The notes beneath the pieces were generated by a model, which saw only the letters and a program-made list of their open reading frames with translations, was not told the DNA's origin and did no database searches. Of a stretch of DNA of 64,000 nucleotides, positions 1 through 7,791 are shown in pieces (the stretch's first letter is position 1; each line of letters opens with the position of its first letter). A program made the position numbers and the translations under genes. Location: positions 28,479-92,478 of the forward strand of contig NZ_CAJHAD010000013.1 of the NCBI RefSeq assembly GCF_904846285.1, in the 5' to 3' direction. The DNA is from Psychrobacter immobilis. Lineage in GTDB: Bacteria; Pseudomonadota; Gammaproteobacteria; Pseudomonadales; Moraxellaceae.

Positions 1-372
1 TAGCTCCGCATGACCTCCTGATACTGAGTAAGGTTTGGTTTCTCCGTAATCTCTATCGTTAATAAACAAGGATATACGATGACGACTACCAAGCTGCATC
101 AGTGCCTTGGCAGAGCTTTCTTTAGCGCCACCAAGTTTTACCTTGCCATCGACTGTCGCATTAGCTCCTGCACGGCGTACCAATAATACAGATACGGGTA
201 AATCACTATTGTTCTCTGCTTGGTAACCTGCCAGCCTGCAAGTGCGCGTATTATCGCAAGCAACTTCCCAGTCTTGATTGCTAAAATCAACGGGCGTGGC
301 AGCCTGTGTCACTGAACTAAACAAAGCCGTGCTAATGGCGGCAAATAACGGTAATAAAATTTTCTTTGTCAT
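1..372 (-). CDS. DUF1176 family exported protein (partial, 3' end off window)
   Basis: The reading frame is open from 372 to the window edge (124 codons seen), so the C-terminus is missing. The ATG at 372 starts a clear signal peptide (MTKKILLPLF, then a hydrophobic stretch ending in SVTQAA), followed by a mature start TPVDFSNQDWEVACDNTRTC. The DW-V-CDNTRTC-AGY pattern resembles the start of DUF1176 periplasmic proteins, whose function is unknown. The same frame stays open upstream to a stop at 574-576 and includes ATG codons at 570, 564 and 522 plus a His-Tyr repeat, so a longer product is formally possible. The signal peptide favours 372, although no strong ribosome binding site precedes it. 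Confidence 0.7.
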   Translation of the reverse strand, partial: MTKKILLPLFAAISTALFSSVTQAATPVDFSNQDWEVACDNTRTCRLAGYQAENNSDLPVSVLLVRRAGANATVDGKVKLGGAKESSAKALMQLGSRHRISLFINDRDYGETKPYSVSGGHAEL

Positions 373-447
373 CAATAAGGGCAACTTTTTTATTTTTATA
401 GAATGTATTTTGATATGAGCGTTGTCTGTTAGACGATTAAACTTCTT

Positions 448-495
448 GTGGTAGTGGTAGTGGTAGTGGTAGTGGTAGTGGTAGTGGTAGTGGTT
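448..495. repeat. Hexanucleotide tandem repeat (GTGGTA), about 8 copies
   Basis: Seven exact GTGGTA copies (448-489) are followed by GTGGTT. On the minus strand the repeat lies in the open frame leading into the DUF1176 gene and would encode alternating His-Tyr. The unit is six bases, so copy-number change keeps the frame. Confidence 0.95.
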
Positions 496-752
496 AATGG
501 TCTGTGGAAGCGTAAAAGCCATCTCACTTAATACAGGTAACGATGTAGTTTTATTACTCTTCATAGTCATTACTCATCAATAGAAGAAATATCAACACCT
601 ACCCATCAAGGAGGTGGCTGCTATCTTAACGTACTAATGTTTCTATCTGTTATACTAATGTATCATTATGTAATGAAAAAAGTATAGTCAAAAAGTAATA
701 TATCGATAAATATATTTGGAATAAAGAATATATTATACAGAATATAGCAAGC

Positions 753-789
753 AAAAAGATTAATAAGCAAATTGCCTATTAACCTTTTT
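753..789 (-). terminator. Probable terminator downstream of yghU
   Basis: The arms AAAAAGATTAATA (753-765) and TATTAACCTTTTT (777-789) pair with one mismatch around an 11-base loop and are flanked by A/T runs on both sides. It lies about 90 bases past the yghU stop. Confidence 0.45.
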
Positions 790-880
790 ATTGAGCTATA
801 TGATGAGCGAGCTATCGTCAATAATCGTTGAAATAGACAACTTAAAATACATGCTTAAGTGATGAGATTCAGTAATGGGC

Positions 881-1741
881 TTAAACAATAGGCTCAAGCA
901 CTAAATCTACGGCGCGTTTAACCGCTGGACGCTCAGCAATTTTTTGTGCCCAACGCTTTACATGCTTATAATCATCTACTTGTAAGAACTCGCCAGCATC
1001 ATAAAGCTTACCTAGTACCAGTTGACCATACCATGCCCAGATAATCATATCGGCAACATTGTAGTCAGACTCAGCGTTGCCACACATATACTCATGGTCT
1101 TCGAGATGAGTATCCAAGACATCGAGCTGGCGTTTGACCTCCATGGCATAGCGGTTGATAGGATATTCCATCGGCTCAGGGGCATAGGCGTAAAAATGCC
1201 CAAAACCGCCCCCTAAGAAAGGCGCACTGCCCATCTGCCACATGAGCCAAGAGAGACACTCTGCCCGCGCTTTATTTTGCGAGCCATCAGCAAGCGGCAC
1301 AAACTTGCCAAACTTTTCTGCTAAATATAATAAGATAGCACCCGACTCAAAAAGTGCAATAGGCTCGCCAGCATCTGAGCCATTTACAGTAGCAGAATAA
1401 TCTACCAGCGCAGGGATTTTTGAGTTGGGATTGATAGCGACAAATCCTGAGCCAAACTGATCACCCTCAGAGATATCGATTTGATAGGCGTCGTACTCAG
1501 CCCCTTTAGTATTCAGCTCAGCAAGCTCTTCTAACAAAATATTTACTTTCACGCCATTCGGCGTGTTCAATGAGTATAGCTGTAAAGGTGCGTCGCCGAC
1601 GGGCAGTGCTTGCTCATGGCGCGCGCCAGCCGTTGGGCGATTAATACTGGCGAATTTACCACCGTTTTCGCTGTCGTTTTTCCATACTTTAGGCGGAGTA
1701 TATGCGCTGGTCTTGTTTGATTGATTATTGTCATTACTCAT
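881..1741 (-). CDS. yghU: YghU-type glutathione S-transferase / disulfide-bond oxidoreductase
   Basis: This 286-residue cytosolic protein matches E. coli YghU through most of its length. It has the PPKVW start, FASINRPTAGARHE-ALPVG, the thioredoxin-fold motif SLNTPNGVKVNILLEEL (about residues 58-73), NPNSKIPAL (about 104-112), the FLGGGFGHFY turn and the all-alpha C-terminal domain. YghU enzymes are Nu-class glutathione transferases with disulfide reductase activity toward glutathione-containing substrates. They use a Thr/Asn pair rather than a catalytic Cys, consistent with TPNG here. The start ATG at 1741 follows AGG at good spacing. It appears monocistronic. Confidence 0.9.
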   Translation of the reverse strand: MSNDNNQSNKTSAYTPPKVWKNDSENGGKFASINRPTAGARHEQALPVGDAPLQLYSLNTPNGVKVNILLEELAELNTKGAEYDAYQIDISEGDQFGSGFVAINPNSKIPALVDYSATVNGSDAGEPIALFESGAILLYLAEKFGKFVPLADGSQNKARAECLSWLMWQMGSAPFLGGGFGHFYAYAPEPMEYPINRYAMEVKRQLDVLDTHLEDHEYMCGNAESDYNVADMIIWAWYGQLVLGKLYDAGEFLQVDDYKHVKRWAQKIAERPAVKRAVDLVLEPIV

Positions 1742-2111
1742 AAGATTACCTGCTTTTTTGTCGTTTTATTATTTGTTATTTGAATGCTCTTTAATAACTG
1801 AAGTCTTTGCTAGCTGTATTTCCACTTACGTTTCTGCAAAAAAACTTCCTATTAAAACCATTCTGCTTTATCGGTTTTTACGAGATAGCCACCTACTATA
1901 ACGAAGATTAAAGCTTTGATTAAAGCCCTGTCTTGTAACCTGTTTTTTAAGAGCGGCTAATTGGCTTAAAGGTAATTTTATAAGAACTGGGCGCATATCG
2001 TTACTTTGCTACTCTTTAACTCATAGTCGGTTGTTTTTATACTACCCACAACTTAACGGCCTTTAAGAGACCGACTTAACCACAGTGTTCAGAAGATATG
2101 GTGATGTCAAT
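1742..2111. other. Divergent intergenic region yghU / MFS exporter
   Basis: About 370 bases lie between two divergent genes and presumably hold both promoters. I see no convincing small gene or RNA structure. Confidence 0.4.
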
Positions 2112-3488
2112 ATGGTAACCCTCACTCCAACGCAAGATAAATACCTACCCTATGTGCTAGCGGTGGCGTTGTTTATGCAAATTTTAGATGCCACCATTTT
2201 AAATACTTCTCTGCCTCAGATGGCACAGGCGCTTGGTGAATCACCGTTAAAAATGCAATGGGCGGTTATTAGCTACGCGCTAACCTTGGCGATTTTCATT
2301 CCTATTAGCGGCTTTTTAGCCGATAAATATGGCACACAGCGGGTATTTTTATACGCCATTATCATCTTTTGTATTGGCTCGCTATTGTGTGCCGCTTCAC
2401 CGACGTTGGATTTATTGATTGGTTCACGTATTGTGCAAGGCATTGGTGGAGCAATGATGACCCCGGTCGCGCGTTTGATATTGGTCAAGTCCTATCCGCG
2501 CAATAAGCTGTTAACCGTCATGAACTTTGCGGTGATACCCGCATTAATCGCGCCCTTAGTTGGACCGGTATTGGGCGGTTATATCGTGCAATATACTAGC
2601 TGGCATTGGATATTTTTAATCAATATTCCGATGGGTATTTTCGGCTTTATTATGGGTAAAAAACTAGTACCGGCATTATTTGAAGATACTAAGCGTCTAG
2701 ATTGGACGGGTTTTGCTTTATTTGCCGCCGCCGCTTGTGGTTTTACCCTTGCGGTAGAATTTGGCTCACAAACAGGTCGAGGGCTTTACGGTTTGTTGCT
2801 CGCATTAGGCGCCAGTATCCTGATAGGCGCTTACGTTTGGCATGCCAAACGCCGCGCAGCGCCATTATTTCCGCTGAGCTTATTTAACATTCGTACCTTT
2901 CGCATCGGTATTACTGGTAACTTATTCACCCGCTTAGGCATCAGTGCGGTGCCCTTCTTACTGCCACTGTTGCTACAAGTAGTGTTTGAATACTCACCGT
3001 CGCAAGCGGGTTGGCTTCTCGCGCCCATCGCTGTTGGTGCAATTGGTATCAAACCTTGGGTGAGTAAAATTATTCAGCGTTTTACCTATCGTAAGGTGTT
3101 GGTGGCTAATACCTTTTTGATAGGTGTGCTTATTATCATTTTGGCGCAGTTTAATGATGCGGCAAATTGGATATGGTTTATTCCTATCTTGACTGTAATG
3201 GGTGCTTGTAACTCAATGCAGTTTAGTGCCATGAATACCATTACCATCGGTGATTTAGAAGGCACGCAAACCAGTAGTGGTAATAGCTTAATGGCGGTCA
3301 ATCAGCAATTGGCTATTAGCTTTGGTATCGCCTTTGGTGCGGCGTTATTGAATCTGCTACGTGAGCGTTTCGAGCTTGATACTTTAGTCGCCTTTCAGAC
3401 CACGTATTGGATACTTGGTATCTTGACTATTCTCTCGGGCTTATACTTTTTACGCCTAAAACCTGAAGATGGCCGCGGCTTGTATTAA
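2112..3488 (+). CDS. MFS multidrug exporter, DHA2 family, MdtD-like
   Basis: This inner-membrane transporter of 458 residues has many hydrophobic helices and no large soluble domain. It resembles E. coli MdtD closely: FMQILDATILNTSLPQMAQ in helix 1, GFLADKYGTQRVF (MFS motif A) after helix 2, RIVQGIGGAMMTPV in helix 4, GPVLGGYIV (motif C, typical of antiporters) in helix 5, and SWHWIFLINIPMG. The family exports drugs or metabolites by proton antiport; the substrate here is unknown. A GTG at 2085 would add nine residues, but I prefer the ATG at 2112 because the family starts near there. Neither has a strong ribosome binding site. Confidence 0.85.
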   Translation: MVTLTPTQDKYLPYVLAVALFMQILDATILNTSLPQMAQALGESPLKMQWAVISYALTLAIFIPISGFLADKYGTQRVFLYAIIIFCIGSLLCAASPTLDLLIGSRIVQGIGGAMMTPVARLILVKSYPRNKLLTVMNFAVIPALIAPLVGPVLGGYIVQYTSWHWIFLINIPMGIFGFIMGKKLVPALFEDTKRLDWTGFALFAAAACGFTLAVEFGSQTGRGLYGLLLALGASILIGAYVWHAKRRAAPLFPLSLFNIRTFRIGITGNLFTRLGISAVPFLLPLLLQVVFEYSPSQAGWLLAPIAVGAIGIKPWVSKIIQRFTYRKVLVANTFLIGVLIIILAQFNDAANWIWFIPILTVMGACNSMQFSAMNTITIGDLEGTQTSSGNSLMAVNQQLAISFGIAFGAALLNLLRERFELDTLVAFQTTYWILGILTILSGLYFLRLKPEDGRGLY

Positions 3489-3608
3489 TCGTTGATATTG
3501 AAACTATTAAAAAAGCATTAAACATAAAAATACCAACGTATCCTAAAATCAGTTAATCCAAAACTTATCTTAGTATGCGCTGGCAGCTATGAGCACTTTT
3601 TTATAATT

Positions 3609-4091
3609 TTAAGGCGCTTTATCGTCATCGATTTGCGATTGGATATAGTTTTCAACGCCAATATCTTTAATCAAGTCCTCTTGGGTTTCTAACCAGTCTT
3701 GATATTCTTCGTTACCGTCTTTTAGGGTGATGAGCAACTGGCGCGAGACATAGTCGCGCTTGCTCTCACACAAAGTGATTGCATCGGTGATGATATCGAA
3801 TTTCTGTTTCTCTAAACGTAGGTTACAGTCGATTATCTCTGGCACATCTTCGCCAACCAAGACTTTACCCAATTCTTGCAAATTGGGTAGACCGCCTAAC
3901 AACAAAATACGCGCAATGAGGTCATCTGACCATTTCATCTCAGCAATTGATTGTTTATATAGCGAATCATTTAACGACTCTAAGCCCCAGTGGCGTGCGA
4001 TACGTGCGTGCAAAAAATACTGATTGATAGCTATCAATGACTGACCGAGCACTTTATTAAGGGCACGATTTATCTCTTTATCCCCTTGCAT
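3609..4091 (-). CDS. bfr: Bacterioferritin subunit, heme-binding type (ferroxidase site lost)
   Basis: The 160-residue four-helix ferritin-like protein is the second gene of a bacterioferritin pair. It aligns end to end with E. coli Bfr. The heme ligand Met52 is kept (EMKW), but ferroxidase residues are replaced: Ser at 18 for Glu, Trp at 54 for His, Asn at 127 for Glu and Tyr at 130 for His. Glu51 and Glu94 remain. The protein should therefore bind heme between subunits but not oxidise iron itself. It probably co-assembles with the upstream subunit (4171-4659), which has the opposite pattern. GGGAG precedes the ATG at 4091. A weak Fur-like sequence (12/19) lies in the 79-base gap at 4109-4127. 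Confidence 0.88.
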   Translation of the reverse strand: MQGDKEINRALNKVLGQSLIAINQYFLHARIARHWGLESLNDSLYKQSIAEMKWSDDLIARILLLGGLPNLQELGKVLVGEDVPEIIDCNLRLEKQKFDIITDAITLCESKRDYVSRQLLITLKDGNEEYQDWLETQEDLIKDIGVENYIQSQIDDDKAP

Positions 4092-4170
4092 TTTTATCTC
4101 CCTGTATTGATATATAATTTTATTATCGATGACTTTTAATAACAGTTAAAGGCGCTTAGCGAATAAAGTA

Positions 4171-4659
4171 CTAAACAATATCAGGAGACACTTCCGCCAT
4201 CTGACTTTGCAAGTAATTGGCTAGACCAATCATGTCAATCAGACGCAACTGCTGCTCTAGCCAATGAGCATGATCTTCTTCGGTGTCTTTGAGCTGCTCA
4301 ACCAGCATCTCACGCGTCACATAGTCATGTTCGGCTTCACAAAGCGCAATGCCATCTTTAAGATGCTGCTGTACTTGATACTCTAAATTAAGATCAAGCT
4401 GCAACATTTCAGGAACCGTCGTCCCAATATTAATATCGTTGACGCTCATCTTAGGCGTACCGCTCAACATTAAAATACGGCGGATAATCGCTCGTGCGTG
4501 TAGCGTTTCATCTTGCATCTCATGGCTAATACGGTCATACAGTTTGCCGTAATGCCATTCTGCGTACATCTCAGAGTGAATGAAATATTGGTCGCGAGCC
4601 GCAAGCTCACCACCTAATAAAAAATTTAAATAATCAATGACCTTTGGGCTGCCTATCAT
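4171..4659 (-). CDS. bfr: Bacterioferritin subunit, ferroxidase type (heme Met lost)
   Basis: The 162-residue four-helix protein stores iron as a cytosolic 24-mer. Numbering from the ATG at 4659, the di-iron site is complete: Glu18, Glu51, His54, Glu93 (E. coli 94), Glu127 and His130. The heme-ligand position 52 is Thr instead of Met. This is the reverse of the downstream bfr gene, so the two probably form a mixed shell with ferroxidase and heme split between subunits, as described for some two-gene bacterioferritins. A GTG at 4662 is a possible start, but AGGAG is better spaced (8 bases) for the ATG at 4659. It is the first gene of the pair, with 79 bases to the next. Confidence 0.9.
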   Translation of the reverse strand: MIGSPKVIDYLNFLLGGELAARDQYFIHSEMYAEWHYGKLYDRISHEMQDETLHARAIIRRILMLSGTPKMSVNDINIGTTVPEMLQLDLNLEYQVQQHLKDGIALCEAEHDYVTREMLVEQLKDTEEDHAHWLEQQLRLIDMIGLANYLQSQMAEVSPDIV

Positions 4660-5089
4660 CACCTATACTCCTGTATTTTATTTATTTGCCGATACATTCA
4701 CAATAATACATATATAGAAAGTACTATTCGTAAACTACTCAGTAAGGACTAAAACCAACGAAATGTCTTACAAAGTTAGGCAGATATAGTAGCATACAGA
4801 CGTTATATCGCTTGTAACGATATTAACTAAGAATAAGATGCTAATTGAGAACTATAATTAGCTCGCCTTATGAATTACAGTCACAAGCAAAATGACAAAT
4901 GGCGCTGCTAAATATGCTTGCAGTCGGTGGATGACTGAAGTTATATGGACGCTCACAACTTATCCTTTGGGTATAATGAAAGGATAAGTGCGCAATAGTG
5001 AATATAATTGGTGTTAGGGCGTATTAACGATCTGGTCGTTAATGATAGAGAATATGATTTGAGACGCTAGAGGTCTGAATCGAGCCTAG
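4660..5089. other. Intergenic region between bfr pair and bfd
   Basis: About 430 bases with no supported gene. It contains a perfect 11-bp inverted repeat at 4958-4989 around a TATAAT, listed separately. The bfr promoter presumably lies in its left part, but I could not fix it. Confidence 0.5.
4958..4989. promoter_or_regulatory. Perfect 11-bp inverted repeat enclosing a TATAAT box
   Basis: ACTTATCCTTT (4958-4968) and AAAGGATAAGT (4979-4989) are exact reverse complements. The 10-base spacer carries TATAAT. There is no T-run after it, so it looks more like an operator around a -10 box, or an RNA hairpin, than a terminator. No gene starts immediately downstream on the plus strand. Confidence 0.5.
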
Positions 5090-5281
5090 TTAAACGGCGT
5101 AGGCTAAAACATCAAGTTTGGCGTGATGTTCATCAAGATAATCATTGACCATAGGTTCGCAGCAGCCACAGCAAGTCGCTACATCAAGGGTATTTTTTAA
5201 ACCGTCTAACGTATCAATGCCAGAGGCAATAGCGGCTTTAATTTGTTTTTCTTTGACGTCGTTACAGATACATACGTACAT
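5090..5281 (-). CDS. bfd: Bacterioferritin-associated ferredoxin (Bfd)
   Basis: The protein has 63 residues with the Bfd [2Fe-2S] pattern: Cys4 and Cys6 near the start (MYVCICNDV) and the second pair within a Cys37-Cys38-Gly-Cys40-Cys41 cluster. Bfd docks on bacterioferritin and passes electrons to the heme so that stored ferric iron is reduced and released. The two bfr genes lie just downstream on the same strand, which supports the assignment. Its promoter overlaps a 15/19 Fur-box match, as expected for a gene induced by iron starvation. The cluster has one more Cys than the minimal CxxC. Confidence 0.92.
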   Translation of the reverse strand: MYVCICNDVKEKQIKAAIASGIDTLDGLKNTLDVATCCGCCEPMVNDYLDEHHAKLDVLAYAV

Positions 5282-5321
5282 GTGCTAGCTCCTACTGTGA
5301 ATATCTAACTTGTTATTAGTT

Positions 5322-5350
5322 ATAATAACGATAATTATTACCATTTACAA
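5322..5350 (-). promoter_or_regulatory. bfd promoter with Fur box
   Basis: Read on the minus strand, a -35 TTGTAA (5345-5350) and a -10 TATTAT (5322-5327) are separated by exactly 17 bases. The 19-base stretch 5324-5342 matches the Fur consensus GATAATGATAATCATTATC at 15 of 19 positions and covers the spacer. Fur-Fe2+ would block this promoter, giving bfd expression under low iron. Confidence 0.7.
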
Positions 5351-5569
5351 TAGTATTTAAAGTATTCATCAGTCATAGCAGTTACCTCTAAATATTTATA
5401 TTACGCTTACTTAATCCATGTAACTGCATATAGCGTTAGGTGTAACCACAAAGTATCAAAGGTAGTAAAATGGCGACGAACTGTAAATTTGCTCATTTTT
5501 TAATCGATTTTACCGATGACTGCTGTTATATTGACCCCCTATTAACTAAATCTATATTGGAATTGTTCT

Positions 5570-5893
5570 ATGTCTAATAATAATTCTACGATACAACCGC
5601 TTGAGTTATTTAAAGTATTGTCTGACCCAACGCGCTTAAAGATTTTTCAAATCTTATTTAACAAAGAGTCGCGCTGTGTTGGTGAGCTGGTAGAAATACT
5701 GGATCAACCGCAGCCGACCATCTCGCGTCACTTGAATCATTTGAAAAAATTGGGTATCTTAAGCTGTGTTCGTGATGGAACATGGATGTGGTACGAGGTG
5801 TCTGATAATCTGCCAGAATGGTGCCAAGATATTTTGGAAATCACCTATAAACAGATATCGACCAAAGACATCAATATGCCAAAGCCTGCTTAA
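5570..5893 (+). CDS. ArsR/SmtB-family transcriptional regulator
   Basis: This 107-residue winged-helix repressor has the family core LSDPTRLKIFQIL (about residues 16-28), recognition helix QPQPTISRHLNHLKKLGIL and wing RDGTWMWYEVSD. Members release DNA on binding metals or other ligands. The usual ELCVCDL metal site of ArsR is replaced by RCVGELV, leaving a single Cys there plus Cys further on, so the inducer cannot be predicted. It lies divergent from bfd and convergent with cysA. No arsenic or metal-export gene is adjacent, so its targets may be elsewhere. Confidence 0.85.
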   Translation: MSNNNSTIQPLELFKVLSDPTRLKIFQILFNKESRCVGELVEILDQPQPTISRHLNHLKKLGILSCVRDGTWMWYEVSDNLPEWCQDILEITYKQISTKDINMPKPA

Positions 5894-5948
5894 TTTAATA
5901 CTAAAAGCACGGACTTAAGAGATATTTATAACAAATAATTCAGCGCAT

Positions 5949-5982
5949 AAAAAAAGACCTATCATTTATAGGTCTTTTTTTT
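5949..5982. terminator. Bidirectional terminator between arsR-family gene and cysA
   Basis: The hairpin AAAAAAGACCTAT / ATAGGTCTTTTTT has a 5-base loop. A-run and T-run on opposite sides let it serve both convergent genes. Confidence 0.9.
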
Positions 5983-6022
5983 GTTTTCAAACTTTGTCTT
6001 AAAATACGCCTTTAATTCGGCA

Positions 6023-6745
6023 TTATACCAAGTCTAAAAAATCACTCACAAAAGCATTGGCTGGCTGGTGTATCAGCTCCTCTGACGTCCCTACTTGCTC
6101 GACGCGACCATGATTCATCACCACAATCTCATCAGATACCGCCCGCGCCTCTTCTTGATCGTGGGTTACCATAATGCTAGTAATACCAAGCTCGTGGTGG
6201 ATATTCTTTAGCCAAGTACGCAGCTCTTTACGTACCTTGGCATCTAGCGCCCCAAATGGTTCATCGAGTAATAGTAGTTTTGGCTTTACTGCCAAAGCAC
6301 GTGCCAGCGCAATACGCTGACGCTGACCGCCTGATAATTGGTGCGGATAAGCATTGGCAACTTGCGGCAACTGTACTAAGTCTAACAATTCTGCAACGCG
6401 CTTATTGATATCAGCCTTACTTGGTCGCTCATTTTTTGGCAGCAAGGTTAAGCCAAAGCCGACATTATCAGCGATGTTTTTGTGGCGAAATAACGCATAG
6501 TGCTGAAACATAAAGCCGATATGGCGCTTTTGCACGGGCGTATTGGTGACATCTAATTCATCAAACAATATTTGTCCAGAGTCTGCATACTCAAGACCAG
6601 CAATGATGCGCAGCAAGGTGGTTTTACCGCAGCCTGACGGACCAAGCAAAGTTGTCAACTTACCCGTTGGCACGGTGATATTGATATCATCTAAGGCGGT
6701 AAAATTACCGAATTTTTTATTAACGTTACGAATCTCAATGCTCAT
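6023..6745 (-). CDS. cysA: Sulfate/thiosulfate ABC transporter ATPase CysA (short form)
   Basis: The 240-residue ABC ATPase has Walker A GPSGCGKT (35-42), Q-loop Gln81, signature LSGGQ (137-141), Walker B LLLLDEP (157-163) and H-loop His195. It energises the CysT-CysW permease encoded just upstream in the same direction. E. coli CysA has about 365 residues, with a C-terminal TOBE-like regulatory domain. This protein stops right after the nucleotide-binding domain, and the stop is followed by non-coding sequence and a terminator, so it is a natural short form rather than a frameshift. It is the last gene of the sbp-sbp-cysT-cysW-cysA cluster. Confidence 0.9.
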   Translation of the reverse strand: MSIEIRNVNKKFGNFTALDDINITVPTGKLTTLLGPSGCGKTTLLRIIAGLEYADSGQILFDELDVTNTPVQKRHIGFMFQHYALFRHKNIADNVGFGLTLLPKNERPSKADINKRVAELLDLVQLPQVANAYPHQLSGGQRQRIALARALAVKPKLLLLDEPFGALDAKVRKELRTWLKNIHHELGITSIMVTHDQEEARAVSDEIVVMNHGRVEQVGTSEELIHQPANAFVSDFLDLV

Positions 6746-6831
6746 AATGGGTTCTCTTATTATATTTTTGGCTTAACGTCTTAACACGGGCGGCAGATGG
6801 TTTTATGATGCCTGCTTTGTGAAGCTATTTC

Positions 6832-7791
6832 TTATAGACGACCTGTGCTTTCTGCCAAGGTTGCATCTTTAGCATTTGATGCATTGCTAGCATTGGCACT
6901 TACTGGCAATTCAGGCGCACTTGCTAAACGCTCGGACTTGGCAAACTTACGATCTTGTAGCTTGGTCATTACTTGTTGTATTAGCAGGGTCACGAGTGCC
7001 AAGCCAGCAAGTAAGCTCGATAAGGCAAAGGCGGCGGTAAAGTTATAATCGTTATAAGCAATCTCAACCAGTAGCGGCATAGTGTTAGTTTCACCGCGAA
7101 TATGACCGGACACCACACTCACCGCGCCAAACTCGCCCATCGCCCGCGCATTGGTCAAAATCAAACCATACAGCAGCGCCCATTTGATATTCGGCAGTGT
7201 CACGTGCCAAAACGTCTGCCAGCCTGTAGCGCCTAGGGTTAATGCCGCTTGCTCTTCACTATCACCTTGGGTTTGCATCAGTGGTATCAGCTCACGTGCC
7301 ACAAACGGAAAGGTCACAAACAATGTGGCTAAAATAATCCCTGGTACCGCATAAATTACCTGAAAACCCATGCTTTCAAGCCAGCCACCAATCGTAGAGT
7401 TCAGCCCGAACAATAGGACAAACATTAAACCTGCAACCACGGGCGACACCGAAAATGGTAAATCAAGCAAGGTTGTCACCAGCTGCTTACCTTTAAACTG
7501 ATAACGGGTGACGAGCCAGGCAATCGCGATGCCCATCACCATGTTAATCGGCAATACAATCGCGGCAGTAATTAAGGTTAGCTTAATTGCCTGCAAGGCC
7601 TCAGGGTCGACTAATGAGGCAATATATAACTGCCAACCGTTTTTAAAGGCTTCATAGAATACCGCCAACAATGGCACGACCAACATGATGACCATAAATA
7701 ACACCGCGATGGTAATAAAGGTACGTCGTATCCATGGCGTGTCCTTAGTCGCTGGGTTGCTTTGGTAGTCGTAGCTATTAGAGATTTGCAT
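6832..7791 (-). CDS. cysW: Sulfate/thiosulfate ABC transporter permease CysW
   Basis: This inner-membrane permease of 319 residues has about six hydrophobic helices and the ABC-permease EAA loop (EQAALTLGATGWQTF), which docks on CysA. It has the typical GEFGAVSVVSGHI of CysW. I place the start at the ATG at 7791, which overlaps the cysT stop (TAATG) and has AGGAG seven bases upstream. A GTG at 7824 would add 11 residues inside cysT. The overlap implies translational coupling with cysT. The C-terminal about 25 residues are Ala/Ser/Asn-rich and cytosolic. Confidence 0.92.
   Translation of the reverse strand: MQISNSYDYQSNPATKDTPWIRRTFITIAVLFMVIMLVVPLLAVFYEAFKNGWQLYIASLVDPEALQAIKLTLITAAIVLPINMVMGIAIAWLVTRYQFKGKQLVTTLLDLPFSVSPVVAGLMFVLLFGLNSTIGGWLESMGFQVIYAVPGIILATLFVTFPFVARELIPLMQTQGDSEEQAALTLGATGWQTFWHVTLPNIKWALLYGLILTNARAMGEFGAVSVVSGHIRGETNTMPLLVEIAYNDYNFTAAFALSSLLAGLALVTLLIQQVMTKLQDRKFAKSERLASAPELPVSANASNASNAKDATLAESTGRL

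Larger units (their letters stand above)
373..880. other. Intergenic region upstream of DUF1176 gene and downstream of yghU
   Basis: Apart from the GTGGTA repeat, the in-frame upstream extension of the DUF1176 frame (to 573) and a hairpin at 753-789, I see no gene here. The stretch 650-800 is very AT-rich. Confidence 0.5.

Noticed and set aside
448..495. Phase-variable frame switch by the hexanucleotide repeat
   Set aside because: The unit is six bases, so gain or loss of copies cannot shift the reading frame.
3609..4091. Degenerate, decaying bacterioferritin gene
   Set aside because: Although ferroxidase residues are lost, the heme Met, full length, ribosome binding site and close homology are kept, which fits a specialised subunit rather than a pseudogene.
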